Assembly: GCF_014650695.1 (NCBI RefSeq)
Contig: NZ_BMVL01000012.1
Coordinates: forward strand, 135,187 to 199,186
Direction: 5' to 3'
Length of the DNA: 64,000 nucleotides
Origin: Streptomyces avidinii
Lineage (GTDB): Bacteria > Actinomycetota > Actinomycetes > Streptomycetales > Streptomycetaceae
Position numbers and translations under genes: made by a program. The notes under the pieces were generated by a model. The model worked only from the letters and a program-made list of their open reading frames with translations, had not been told where the DNA came from and searched no databases. Every line of letters starts with the position of its first letter. Within the stretch, counting starts at the first letter, position 1. Below, in pieces: positions 29,934 through 37,141 of this stretch.

Positions 29934-30025
29934 GAACCCGAATCTACCCGAGCTCGATACACACGTGAATGCAGGTTTGGATCCGCCGTCCGAGGGACCC
30001 AGAGGTCCGCAAAACGGTCAGAGGG

Positions 30026-30049
30026 GTTTACAACGGCACCGTAGGTGGC
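30026..30049 (+). promoter_or_regulatory. Possible stress-sigma-type promoter of ssgB
   Basis: GTTT at 30026-30029, 14 bases, then GGTGGC at 30044-30049. This loosely resembles the streptomycete sigma-H/sigma-B class consensus (GTTT and GGGTAT). The downstream element is a poor match. I recall ssgB being a sigma-H-dependent gene, which is why I record it. Confidence 0.25.
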
Positions 30050-30110
30050 ATGTCGATTTCGCCGACGTGCGAATCCCCGAGCGCACACTGAGCGAAAGGC
30101 CCTGGCGCTT

Positions 30111-30524
30111 ATGAACACCACGGTCAGCTGCGAGCTGCACCTGCGCCTCGTTGTGTCGAGCGAGTCCTCACTGCCTGTTCCCGCGGGCCTGCGGTATGAC
30201 ACGGCCGACCCCTACGCCGTGCACGCCACCTTCCACACCGGCGCCGAGGAGACGGTCGAATGGGTATTCGCCCGCGACCTCCTCGCGGAGGGCCTCCACA
30301 GGCCCACCGGTACCGGCGACGTCCGCGTCTGGCCGTCCCGCAGCCACGGTCAGGGCGTCGTCTGCATCGCCCTGAGCTCACCGGAGGGAGAAGCACTGCT
30401 CGAAGCACCAGCCCGAGCACTCGAGTCGTTCCTCAAGCGGACGGACGCCGCGGTCCCGCCCGGGACCGAGCACCGGCACTTCGACCTCGACAAGGAGCTC
30501 TCCCACATCCTGGCCGAAAGCTGA
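30111..30524 (+). CDS. ssgB: Sporulation protein SsgB
   Basis: SsgA-like protein unique to morphologically complex actinomycetes. SsgB recruits FtsZ to sites of sporulation septa in aerial hyphae together with SsgA. At 137 aa it has the exact family length; NTTVSCELHLRLVVSSESS and the C-terminal HFDLDKELSHILAES match SsgB as I know it nearly residue for residue. The ATG at 30111 is in a region with a weak ribosome binding site (GAAAGG, rather distant). This gene is the best single marker of the organism's type. Confidence 0.97.
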   Translation: MNTTVSCELHLRLVVSSESSLPVPAGLRYDTADPYAVHATFHTGAEETVEWVFARDLLAEGLHRPTGTGDVRVWPSRSHGQGVVCIALSSPEGEALLEAPARALESFLKRTDAAVPPGTEHRHFDLDKELSHILAES

Positions 30525-30725
30525 GCCAGGCCTACAGCCGCTCGACACCGTCCGACTCGGGGCGACGGTGCGGGTCGGCCGACAACCACATACGGCAGTG
30601 CCGGCGCTGTTCCCGCGGAAGCCACCCGCGAGGACGGCGCCGGTCTGCTTCGGCGGGACCCGCTATTGTCGGGCGGCAGCGGCGGCGCCCCCGTCGCCGC
30701 AGGCCCGGCCCCTGAGGGAGACCCC

Positions 30726-31346
30726 GTGCAGATCCCCCACGACACCCGTCGCGCGCTCGACGTCGTCGTCGCGCTGGTGAACACCGCGGCCGAGACGGAC
30801 CAGCCCGACGGGCTCTCCGACATCGGCGCGCTGCGCGGATTCGTCCAGGAATACTCGATCAGCGACGTCGGCGAGCTCAGCGCCCGCGACCTGGCCGGGG
30901 TCCGGACCGTGCGCCAGAAGTTCGCCCAGGTCTTCGCCTCCCCGAACCCGCGTGCGGCTTCCATACTGATCAACGAGCTCGTGGCCACGGCCGGCACCAC
31001 CCCGCAGCTGACCGACCACGACGGCTACGACTGGCACGTGCACTACTTCGCGCCGGGCGCGTCGGTGGGCGACCACCTGGCGGCGGACGGCGGCATGGCC
31101 CTGGCCTTCATCGTGGTCTCCGGCGAACAGGAACGACTGCGCCGCTGCGAGGCGCCGGACTGCCGACGGGCCTTCGTGGACCTGTCCCGCAACCGCTCCC
31201 GGCGCTACTGCGACAGCCGGACCTGCGGGAACCGGCTGCACGTGGCGGCGTACCGGGCCCGGCGCAAGGAGGCCGACGCGGAGGCGTCAGAGCAGGAAGA
31301 GATCGTGCACGGCGGCGAGCAGCAGCAGGATGCCGATCACCGCTAG
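30726..31346 (+). CDS. CGNR zinc-finger transcriptional regulator-like protein
   Basis: A 206-aa protein with an N-terminal stress-induced (ABATE/DUF1470-type) domain and a C-terminal CGNR zinc finger: CEAPDCRRAFVDLSRNRSRRYCDSRTCGNR-type cluster near residues 140-170 (motif: C-x4-C...YC-x4-CGNR). Such proteins are thought to bind DNA, but targets are not known. The GTG start at 30726 has GAGGGAGACCCC upstream. The last 20 residues (acidic, Gln-rich) overlap a small membrane protein gene on the other strand by 60 bp. Confidence 0.9.
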   Translation: MQIPHDTRRALDVVVALVNTAAETDQPDGLSDIGALRGFVQEYSISDVGELSARDLAGVRTVRQKFAQVFASPNPRAASILINELVATAGTTPQLTDHDGYDWHVHYFAPGASVGDHLAADGGMALAFIVVSGEQERLRRCEAPDCRRAFVDLSRNRSRRYCDSRTCGNRLHVAAYRARRKEADAEASEQEEIVHGGEQQQDADHR

Positions 31347-31448
31347 GAAGATCATCAGGGGCGGTTGGGAAAGCGCGAAGAGACAGCCTCGCGGCTCCTC
31401 CACAACGGGGGCGGGTACCGGCGGCTCACCGTGCGATGTCTCGAACAT
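31287..31448 (-). CDS. 53-aa single-pass membrane protein, antisense overlap with CGNR gene
   Basis: Short open frame: ATG at 31448, TGA at 31287-31289. The protein is Pro/Glu-rich for its first half (FETSHGEPPVPAPVVEEPRG), then has one strongly hydrophobic segment (about residues 31-47, LMIFLAVIGILLLLAAV) and ends DLFLL. A clean soluble-then-membrane layout of this kind is unlikely by chance in a 72% GC frame. I do not recognise a function. It overlaps the last 60 bp of the convergent CGNR gene. No strong ribosome binding site is seen upstream (GGCCCGAC). Confidence 0.65.
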   Translation of the reverse strand: MFETSHGEPPVPAPVVEEPRGCLFALSQPPLMIFLAVIGILLLLAAVHDLFLL

Positions 31449-31607
31449 GTCGGGCCGATGATGGCGCAGGGCACCACGGACCGCCCCTCAACACGCCAAC
31501 ATCCGCGCGGGAGTTCGCTCGATCTTGTGGACGAGGGCTGCTCCGCGGGTGCCGTCGGACCGGATCGCGGGTGGGCACGCGGGTCGGATCGCGGGTCGGG
31601 CCCCGGG

Positions 31608-32069
31608 TCAGATCCCGTGCTTCTTGAGGATGGCCTCGATGTCGGAGAAGTCGTCGGCGGGAGCGGCGGACTGCGGCCGTGAACCGCTTCCGGCTGCTCC
31701 CAGCGACGGCGCGGAAGCGGCCGGGGCGACGGCCTCCGCGACCGGGCTCCCCTTGACCTTCTTCGGGGACTTCCCGGACTTCGCGGGCGTCCCGGACCGC
31801 TCGGAGGCGGCGAGGCCGCGGCGCTCGACGGCGCGGGTGGTCATGAAGAGCAGCCAGGACAGCCCCAGCAGCCCGAAGCCGATCCAGACGGTCGGATTGA
31901 AGACCATCCCGGACACCCACTCCACGAAGCCCGTCATCACCAGGGCGACCGGCACCAGTGCGTACGCGGCGATCCGCGTGGCGGCGAGGAAGCGCTTGCG
32001 GTAGGCGGTCACCGCGGCCAGGCCCAGGCCCGCCGCTGACACCGCGGAGCAAATGGTCTCGGCAAGCAT
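31608..32069 (-). CDS. Small membrane protein with conserved C-terminal IEAILKKHGI motif
   Basis: The 153-aa protein has two to three hydrophobic segments (about 1-22, 31-52 and 57-77), a basic linker, a Pro/Ala/Ser-rich low-complexity region (about 95-135) and ends DDFSDIEAILKKHGI. A short conserved acidic/amphipathic end like this recurs in actinobacterial membrane proteins and may be a docking peptide. No function is known to me. It is divergent from the DsbA-like gene (177 bp between starts). Confidence 0.82.
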   Translation of the reverse strand: MLAETICSAVSAAGLGLAAVTAYRKRFLAATRIAAYALVPVALVMTGFVEWVSGMVFNPTVWIGFGLLGLSWLLFMTTRAVERRGLAASERSGTPAKSGKSPKKVKGSPVAEAVAPAASAPSLGAAGSGSRPQSAAPADDFSDIEAILKKHGI

Positions 32070-32245
32070 GCGGTCCTCCGGACTCTCGGCGGGTCGGCGA
32101 TCTGTCCCTATCCATCCTGCACCGACCGCCGCCGCAGCGGCCAGGTCCGCAGCCGGCCCCGGACGGATCTCCGGGACATCTCCGGGTCGCTCCTCCTCCC
32201 TGGGTCCCGGTCGGTGGGGAGGTCGGGGACTGGGAGACTGTCCGT

Positions 32246-32743
32246 ATGACCGATTCCGTGATCCTCGACGTCTGGTGCGAACTGCAGTGCCCGGACTGCC
32301 ACCGCGCCCTGGACGACGTACGCGCCCTGCGGGCCCGCTACGGCGACCGGCTGGACATCCGGCTGCGCCACTTCCCGCTGGAGAAGCACAAGCACGCCTT
32401 CGCCGCGGCCCAGGCCGCCGAGGAGGCCGTGGAGCAGGGCCGGGGCTGGCCCTACGCGGAGGCCGTACTGGCGCGCACCGCCGAGCTGGCCGAGCGCGGC
32501 GAGTCGGTCCTGCTGGACGTGGCGCGTGAACTGGGTCTCGACGTCGAGGAGTTCGACACGGCCCTGATCGACGGTCGGCACATCCTGATCGTCGACGCCG
32601 ACCAGGCCGAGGGCAAGGCCATCGGCGTGACCGGGACCCCGACGTACGTGATCGACGGGCAGCGGCTCGACGGCGGCAAGAGCCAGGACGGCCTGCGCGC
32701 CCGCATCGAGGAGATCGCCGACCGCCTGCTCGCGCAGGCCTAG
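32246..32743 (+). CDS. DsbA-family thioredoxin-fold oxidoreductase
   Basis: Thioredoxin-fold protein (165 aa) with the redox motif CPDC near residue 14 and the cis-proline loop GVTGTPTYVIDG near residue 127. An alpha-helical insertion lies between, as in DsbA/FrnE/2-hydroxychromene isomerase-like proteins. There is no signal peptide, so it acts in the cytoplasm. Its stop codon shares the CTAG tetranucleotide with the stop of the convergent GNAT gene. Confidence 0.88.
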   Translation: MTDSVILDVWCELQCPDCHRALDDVRALRARYGDRLDIRLRHFPLEKHKHAFAAAQAAEEAVEQGRGWPYAEAVLARTAELAERGESVLLDVARELGLDVEEFDTALIDGRHILIVDADQAEGKAIGVTGTPTYVIDGQRLDGGKSQDGLRARIEEIADRLLAQA

Positions 32744-33564
32744 ATCAGGTCCTTGGCGAAGTTGAAGTTCGTGGGGCGGTAGTCGAGGGACTGGTACAGC
32801 CGCAGGGCCGGGGTGTTGTCGGTGAAGACGTGGAGCGCCAGCCGGCGGTGCCCGTCGGCGAGGGCCACGCGCTCGGCGAGCAGCATCAGGTCGCGGCCGT
32901 GCCCGCGGCCCCGGTGCTCGGCCCGCACCTCGATGTCGTAGATGTACGAGCCCTCCCCGTACGGCGCGAGCCACACGTGGCCGACGGGCACCCCGGCCGC
33001 CTCCAGGACGACGAAGGTGACGTCCGGGGTCGCCAGGCCCCGGGGCAGCCGGCTCTCGTGGTCGGCAACCGACTTGGCGCGGGCGGCCTCGGCGGACATG
33101 CCGCGGCCGCGCCAGTTCTCGGCGTAGCCGTCGACGGCCGCCGCGTGCCAGACCTCGTACTCGGCGTCCGTCATGGGCCGGCCGAGGACCCCCTCGGAGA
33201 GGGCGGGCGGCTCGGCCGGCAGGTCTTTGGCCATATGGCGGCTGTACTCGCTGTAGCCGAGGGCCTCGGCCATGCACAGGCCGCCCTCCGATTCCGCCGG
33301 AACCGACACGCGGACCCGGCGGCAGCCCCAGCCGCGCAGCACCTCCTCGGCGGCGAGCGCGGCCACGGTGGCCCTCCCCCGCCGCCGGTCCCCGTCCTCG
33401 ACGGCCAGGTCGCGGATCTCCCCGACCGTGGGCCCGAAGGGGGTGTCGGACGCGATCAGCAGGGCGCCGACCCGCCTGCTGTTGACCCGGATCTCGTACG
33501 GGCGCGACCGCGCCCCGTCCGCCGTGTGCTGGAGCGGCCCGGACGGCCGCAGGGTGGTGGTCAT
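32740..33564 (-). CDS. Tandem-GNAT acetyltransferase
   Basis: A 274-aa protein with two GNAT-like halves. The N-terminal half has a degenerate acetyl-CoA loop (VEDGDRRRGRATVAAL, near residue 57). The C-terminal half has a full one (RAEHRGRGHGRDLML near 222) followed by FTDNTPALRLYQSLDY, so only the second is probably active. Resembles mycothiol-synthase-like architecture in outline, but MshD identity is not supported by specific motifs. I chose the ATG at 33564 (TTTLRPSG), the first good start before conserved sequence. Convergent with the DsbA-like gene; the two stops share CTAG. Confidence 0.85.
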   Translation of the reverse strand: MTTTLRPSGPLQHTADGARSRPYEIRVNSRRVGALLIASDTPFGPTVGEIRDLAVEDGDRRRGRATVAALAAEEVLRGWGCRRVRVSVPAESEGGLCMAEALGYSEYSRHMAKDLPAEPPALSEGVLGRPMTDAEYEVWHAAAVDGYAENWRGRGMSAEAARAKSVADHESRLPRGLATPDVTFVVLEAAGVPVGHVWLAPYGEGSYIYDIEVRAEHRGRGHGRDLMLLAERVALADGHRRLALHVFTDNTPALRLYQSLDYRPTNFNFAKDLI

Positions 33565-33636
33565 CCCCTGAGTTCTACCCTTCCCGCAGCCGCCGCGACA
33601 GCCCTCCTGCCGGGCGGACACCCGGCCGGACACCCG

Positions 33637-34458
33637 CTACGGGTCGATGTCCGCGGCGGCCTTCACCTCGAAGATCCGCATCACCTCGGCGGTCACCGGT
33701 CCGGGGGCGCGCCCCAGGTCGCGGTCGTCGATCCGCAGCACCGCCTGGGCGTCGCGCAGCGAGGAGGTCACGAAGACCTCCTCGGCCTGCTCCAGCGCCT
33801 CGAAGGGCAGGTCGGTCTCCTTGGCACCGGCCCACTCGATGATCAGGGCCCGGGTGATGCCGGCGAGGCAGCCGGAGACCAGCGGCGGGGTGTGCAGTTC
33901 GCCGTCGAGGACGACGAAGACGTTGGAGCCGGTGCCCTCGCAGAGCCGGCCGAGGGTGTTGGCGAGGAGCGCCTCGGAGGCCCCGGCCCGGTGGGCGGCG
34001 GCGAGGGCGACCACGTTCTCGGCGTACGAGGTGGTCTTGAGTCCGGCCACGGCCGAGCGCTCGTTGCGGACCCAGGGCACGGTGACGACGGCGGTGGTGT
34101 CCGGCCGGCGGGGGGAGTCGGCGACGGCGGCGATCAGGGTGGTCCCGGCGTCCCCGCGGTCGGAGCCGAGCGGGGAGACACCACCGGTGTAGGTGAGGCG
34201 CAGCCGCCCGTGCTCCAGCGGGTTGGCCTCCAGTACGGCGGCGCAGGCGCGGCGGACCTCGTCGAGGTCGGGGTCCGGCAGGCCCAGGCCCCGGGCCGAG
34301 CGGGTGAGCCGCTCCAGGTGGCGGGTGAGCGCGAAGGCGCGACCGCGCTCCGCCTTCAGCGTCTCGAAGACGCCGTCGCCCACGGTCAGGCCGTGGTCGA
34401 GGACGGATACCTTCGCGCGGTCCACCTCGGTCAGCTCTCCGTCGAGCCAGATTCTCAT
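33637..34458 (-). CDS. Class IV aminotransferase (4-amino-4-deoxychorismate lyase-like)
   Basis: PLP-dependent fold-type IV enzyme (273 aa). Beginning RIWLDGELTEVDRAKVSVLDHGLTVGDGVFET is typical, the PLP-binding Lys is in GLKTTSYAENV near residue 145, and the phosphate-binding segment EGTGSNVFVV near 180 is intact. Sitting immediately after a chorismate-binding (PabB) gene with overlapping ATGA, it is most likely PabC, releasing pyruvate from aminodeoxychorismate to give p-aminobenzoate for folate. A D-amino acid or branched-chain aminotransferase is the alternative. Confidence 0.87.
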   Translation of the reverse strand: MRIWLDGELTEVDRAKVSVLDHGLTVGDGVFETLKAERGRAFALTRHLERLTRSARGLGLPDPDLDEVRRACAAVLEANPLEHGRLRLTYTGGVSPLGSDRGDAGTTLIAAVADSPRRPDTTAVVTVPWVRNERSAVAGLKTTSYAENVVALAAAHRAGASEALLANTLGRLCEGTGSNVFVVLDGELHTPPLVSGCLAGITRALIIEWAGAKETDLPFEALEQAEEVFVTSSLRDAQAVLRIDDRDLGRAPGPVTAEVMRIFEVKAAADIDP

Positions 34459-35537
34459 GGTGCGGTCCTTCCGATCGTGCCGTTCGCCCCCTGGGTACCG
34501 CTGACCTCGTGGCCCGTGGCCACCCGCAGCAGGCGGGCCGCCTTGAGCTCGGTCTCCGCCCACTCGCGGTCGGGATCGGAGCCCCAGGTGATGCCGGCGC
34601 CGGTGCCGAAGAGCAGGCGGGGGCCGCCGGGGGTCCCGCGGTCGATCCAGAAGGTGCGGATGCCGACGGCGAGCTCGGCGGTGCCCCGGTCGGCGTCGAC
34701 CCAGCCGATGCCTCCGCAGTAGGGGCCGCGCGGCGCGGTCTCCAGCGCCTCGATGATCCGCAGGGCGGAGGACTTGGGCGCGCCGGTGACGGATCCGGGC
34801 GGGAAGGTGGCGGCGAGCAGTTCGGGCCAGCCGGCGCCGTCGGCGAGCTCGCCGCTGACGACGGAGACCAGGTGGACCAGCCCCGGGTGCTCCTCGACGG
34901 CGCACAGCTCGGGGACGGCGACGGAGCCCGTCGCGCAGACCCGTCCGAGGTCGTTGCGCACGAGGTCCACGATCATCACGTTCTCGGCGTGGTCCTTGGG
35001 GAGCAGGTCGTCGACGGTGCGGCCGGTGCCCTTGATGGGCCCGGACTCGATGTGACGACCGGACCGGCGCAGGTACAGCTCGGGGGAGGCAGTCGCGATC
35101 TCGACCCCGTACGCGGCCAGGCGAATCGTTCCTGCAAAGGGTGCCGGGTTGCCGCGCGCGAGCAGCGCGGTGAGCGCGTCGACGTCGGCGCGGTCCGGGT
35201 GGGGCAGCGGCGCCGACATCACCCGACAGAGGTTGGCCTGGTAGACCTCGCCGGCGGCGATGTGCTCGCGGACCCGCCGTACGCCGGCCACGTAGGCGGC
35301 ACGGTCCAGCGAGGAGGTCCACCGGTCGGGGTCGGGTCCGCGCCAGGCCCCGGGGACGGGCGCGGGCACCGGCTCGCGACGCACGTCGCCGAAGCGCGCG
35401 CAGACGAGCCGCCCTTCGAAGTCGGCGGACACCGCCCAGAAGCCGGTGGAGTCGAGAGCGGCGGGATCGCTGGTGACGTCGCGGAGATCGGTCGCGAGGA
35501 GGCCGCCGAAGCGGGCCATGGGGGGCAGGTCGTGCAC
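34455..35537 (-). CDS. Aminodeoxychorismate synthase component I-like (chorismate-binding)
   Basis: Chorismate-utilising enzyme (360 aa) of the PabB/TrpE family. Conserved pieces: GEVYQANLCRVM near residue 105, IKGTGRTVDDLLPKDHAENVMIVDLVRNDLGRV (about 167-200; motif IKGTGRT), and the catalytic FPPGSVTGAPK near 252. It is shorter than TrpE (about 500), with a trimmed N-terminal domain. Chosen start GTG at 35537. No glutaminase gene (pabA) lies in the window. The stop overlaps the aminotransferase start (ATGA), so these two form a PABA-type operon. Confidence 0.88.
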   Translation of the reverse strand: MHDLPPMARFGGLLATDLRDVTSDPAALDSTGFWAVSADFEGRLVCARFGDVRREPVPAPVPGAWRGPDPDRWTSSLDRAAYVAGVRRVREHIAAGEVYQANLCRVMSAPLPHPDRADVDALTALLARGNPAPFAGTIRLAAYGVEIATASPELYLRRSGRHIESGPIKGTGRTVDDLLPKDHAENVMIVDLVRNDLGRVCATGSVAVPELCAVEEHPGLVHLVSVVSGELADGAGWPELLAATFPPGSVTGAPKSSALRIIEALETAPRGPYCGGIGWVDADRGTAELAVGIRTFWIDRGTPGGPRLLFGTGAGITWGSDPDREWAETELKAARLLRVATGHEVSGTQGANGTIGRTAP

Positions 35538-35634
35538 GGCTGCGAGTCTATGACCGGTGACGACGCGGCGCCGGTGCGGTGACGGGCGGGTGACCTGTGG
35601 TGATCGAGCGGCAGCACGCTGCGGAAACGCGTTT

Positions 35635-35662
35635 TTGAGCTGGCCCGGGAATCCGCTAGAGT
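35635..35662 (+). promoter_or_regulatory. Likely promoter of the tRNA cluster
   Basis: TTGAGC at 35635-35640 and TAGAGT at 35657-35662, 16 bp apart, about 55 bp upstream of tRNA-Gly. Both hexamers fit the streptomycete housekeeping consensus well. Confidence 0.6.
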
Positions 35663-35717
35663 TCAACACGTCGCCAGGGAGCGAAGGGGCAAAACCCCGG
35701 AGCGAGCACGGCGACCT

Positions 35718-35790
<73 letters not shown>

Positions 35791-35829
35791 CGAAGTGGGG
35801 GATCTTCCCGAGAACCCCTGCAGCTCCAT

Positions 35830-35900
35830 GGTGGAGTGGCCGAGAGGCGAGGCAACGGCCTGCAAAGCCGTCTACACGGGTTCAAATCCCGTCTCCACCT
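35830..35900 (+). tRNA. tRNA-Cys(GCA)
   Basis: 71-nt cloverleaf: acceptor GGTGGAG/CTCCACC, anticodon loop CTGCAAA with anticodon GCA, T-loop TTCAAAT, discriminator T(U). CCA is not encoded. Confidence 0.96.
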
Positions 35901-35904
35901 CCAA

Positions 35905-35976
35905 GGACGATTAGCTCAGCGGGAGAGCGCTTCCCTGACACGGAAGAGGTCACTGGTTCAATCCCAGTATCGTCCA
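35905..35976 (+). tRNA. tRNA-Val(GAC), copy 1
   Basis: 72-nt cloverleaf starting only 4 nt after tRNA-Cys. Acceptor GGACGAT/ATCGTCC, anticodon arm CTTCC-CTGACAC-GGAAG with anticodon GAC, T-loop TTCAATC. Differs from copies 2 and 3 only at two compensated acceptor base pairs. Confidence 0.96.
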
Positions 35977-35995
35977 CTGATCCGCAAGGATCCCC

Positions 35996-36067
35996 GCGCG
36001 ATTAGCTCAGCGGGAGAGCGCTTCCCTGACACGGAAGAGGTCACTGGTTCAATCCCAGTATCGCGCA
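35996..36067 (+). tRNA. tRNA-Val(GAC), copy 2
   Basis: 72-nt cloverleaf with acceptor GCGCGAT/ATCGCGC; otherwise identical to copy 1. Anticodon GAC. CCA is not encoded. Confidence 0.96.
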
Positions 36068-36109
36068 CGCAGTACCTGTACGACCTGCGGCTTTCGAGCC
36101 GCGGAGCCC

Positions 36110-36181
36110 GCGCGATTAGCTCAGCGGGAGAGCGCTTCCCTGACACGGAAGAGGTCACTGGTTCAATCCCAGTATCGCGCA
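36110..36181 (+). tRNA. tRNA-Val(GAC), copy 3
   Basis: 72-nt cloverleaf identical in all 72 bases to copy 2 at 35996. Last gene of the cluster, followed by a strong hairpin. Confidence 0.96.
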
Positions 36182-36186
36182 CCACC

Positions 36187-36222
36187 CGAAAGCCCCGGCC
36201 GTTCTCACGGCCGGGGCTTTCG
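36187..36222 (+). terminator. Terminator of the tRNA cluster
   Basis: Exact 16-base arms (36187-36202 and 36207-36222) with a TCTC loop, 5 bp after the last tRNA-Val. Confidence 0.85.
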
Positions 36223-36266
36223 CGTTACCCCGCACGGGTGGGCGGGGCACGAAAGAGGGCATGAAA

Positions 36267-36312
36267 AAGGGTGCTGCCCGTCCGACTCCCCAGTCGTACG
36301 GGCAGCACCCTT
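36267..36312 (-). terminator. Large hairpin downstream of the 61-aa membrane protein gene
   Basis: Exact 15-base arms (36267-36281 and 36298-36312). The 16-nt loop contains a further short CGAC...GTCG pairing that would extend the stem. It lies 92 bp downstream of the minus-strand gene ending at 36405; flanking A-tract on the plus strand (36264-36268) gives a U-run on the minus-strand transcript. Confidence 0.75.
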
Positions 36313-36404
36313 CACCTGCCGTCCGTCCGTCTTTCCCCCGTCCCCACGGGGTTCGACAGGCCGATGTCCCGGTCCGGGCCGCTCTCCCGGACCTGGGGCG
36401 CCGC

Positions 36405-36590
36405 TCAGCGCCCCAGCATCAGACCTACGGACGACGCCTGTGCCGCCAGCTGATCGAAGCCTCCGAAGAGGAAGAGCAGCAGGGCGGCCAGGGGGAGCAC
36501 CATGGCCGCGGCCACCAGTGGGTGGCGGGTGCCGGACTCGTGGCCGTTGAACGCGAATGCCTTGCGTCCCTGCCGAGCGATGTCCGCCAT
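36405..36590 (-). CDS. 61-aa single-pass membrane protein
   Basis: Small protein starting ADIARQGRKAFAFNGHES, with one hydrophobic segment (about residues 27-44, VAAAMVLPLAALLLFLFGG) and a small polar end. GGGAGAGG precedes the ATG at 36590, a strong ribosome binding site that supports translation. I recognise it as a conserved small streptomycete protein but know no function. A large hairpin lies downstream, so it is probably monocistronic. Confidence 0.75.
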   Translation of the reverse strand: MADIARQGRKAFAFNGHESGTRHPLVAAAMVLPLAALLLFLFGGFDQLAAQASSVGLMLGR

Positions 36591-37141
36591 GGTCCTCTCC
36601 CTGTCGTCTGGCAGCGGCGGGCTTGTGACCTCGGGGGACGAGTGCGCCACCCGCCGCTTGTCTTCAACACTAGGCGGGCGGGCGGCCCCTGGCCTCATGC
36701 CCTCGTACCCATTGCCGGGCCTACAGGAGGATGACGGGGCCTCCCCCGTGTACTCCCCTGGGTGGAGACCGCTCCCCCGGTGTGAGGGTCTTCCCGGAGG
36801 GGATGACCGGAGGGTAGTGACTTCGCTCACTTCCGTCACTCCCTGTTGCCGCGTGTCCGACCACCGGCCGCCGACAAGATCCACTCGGCTGTGGGCCCCG
36901 TACGGGCACGTCACCATGCGTCCGGACCGCCCCTGGGACGCCAATCCCCTTGGTGCAAAGGCCGCTTGGGGCTATGGAGCACCCCGGGCATACCCCCGGG
37001 CGGCGGCGCCGACGCTCCCTCAAGTGTGCTGTGCCGCACTGACAATCGAATCCCCCGGCGAGGGCGCGGCCTCTGAGCACGCATGCCGGATGGTCCGTAA
37101 GCTGTGCCACGTCAACAGGACGACCGGTCAGCGGGGTGGAC
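36591..37141. other. 551-bp divergent intergenic region upstream of the Ser/Thr kinase
   Basis: No convincing gene is seen on either strand. It contains a short hairpin AGTGA-CTTCGC-TCACT (36816-36831), a near-direct repeat of GCTGTGCC (37028 and 37101 areas), and a CCCCGGG/CCCCCGGG pair near 36992-37010. It must hold the promoters of the 61-aa membrane protein and the kinase, which I cannot place with confidence. Confidence 0.4.

Noticed and set aside
36861-37080. Small plus-strand ORFs in the kinase upstream region.
   Set aside because: No ribosome binding site, low-complexity Pro/Arg-rich products; likely chance frames in high-GC DNA.
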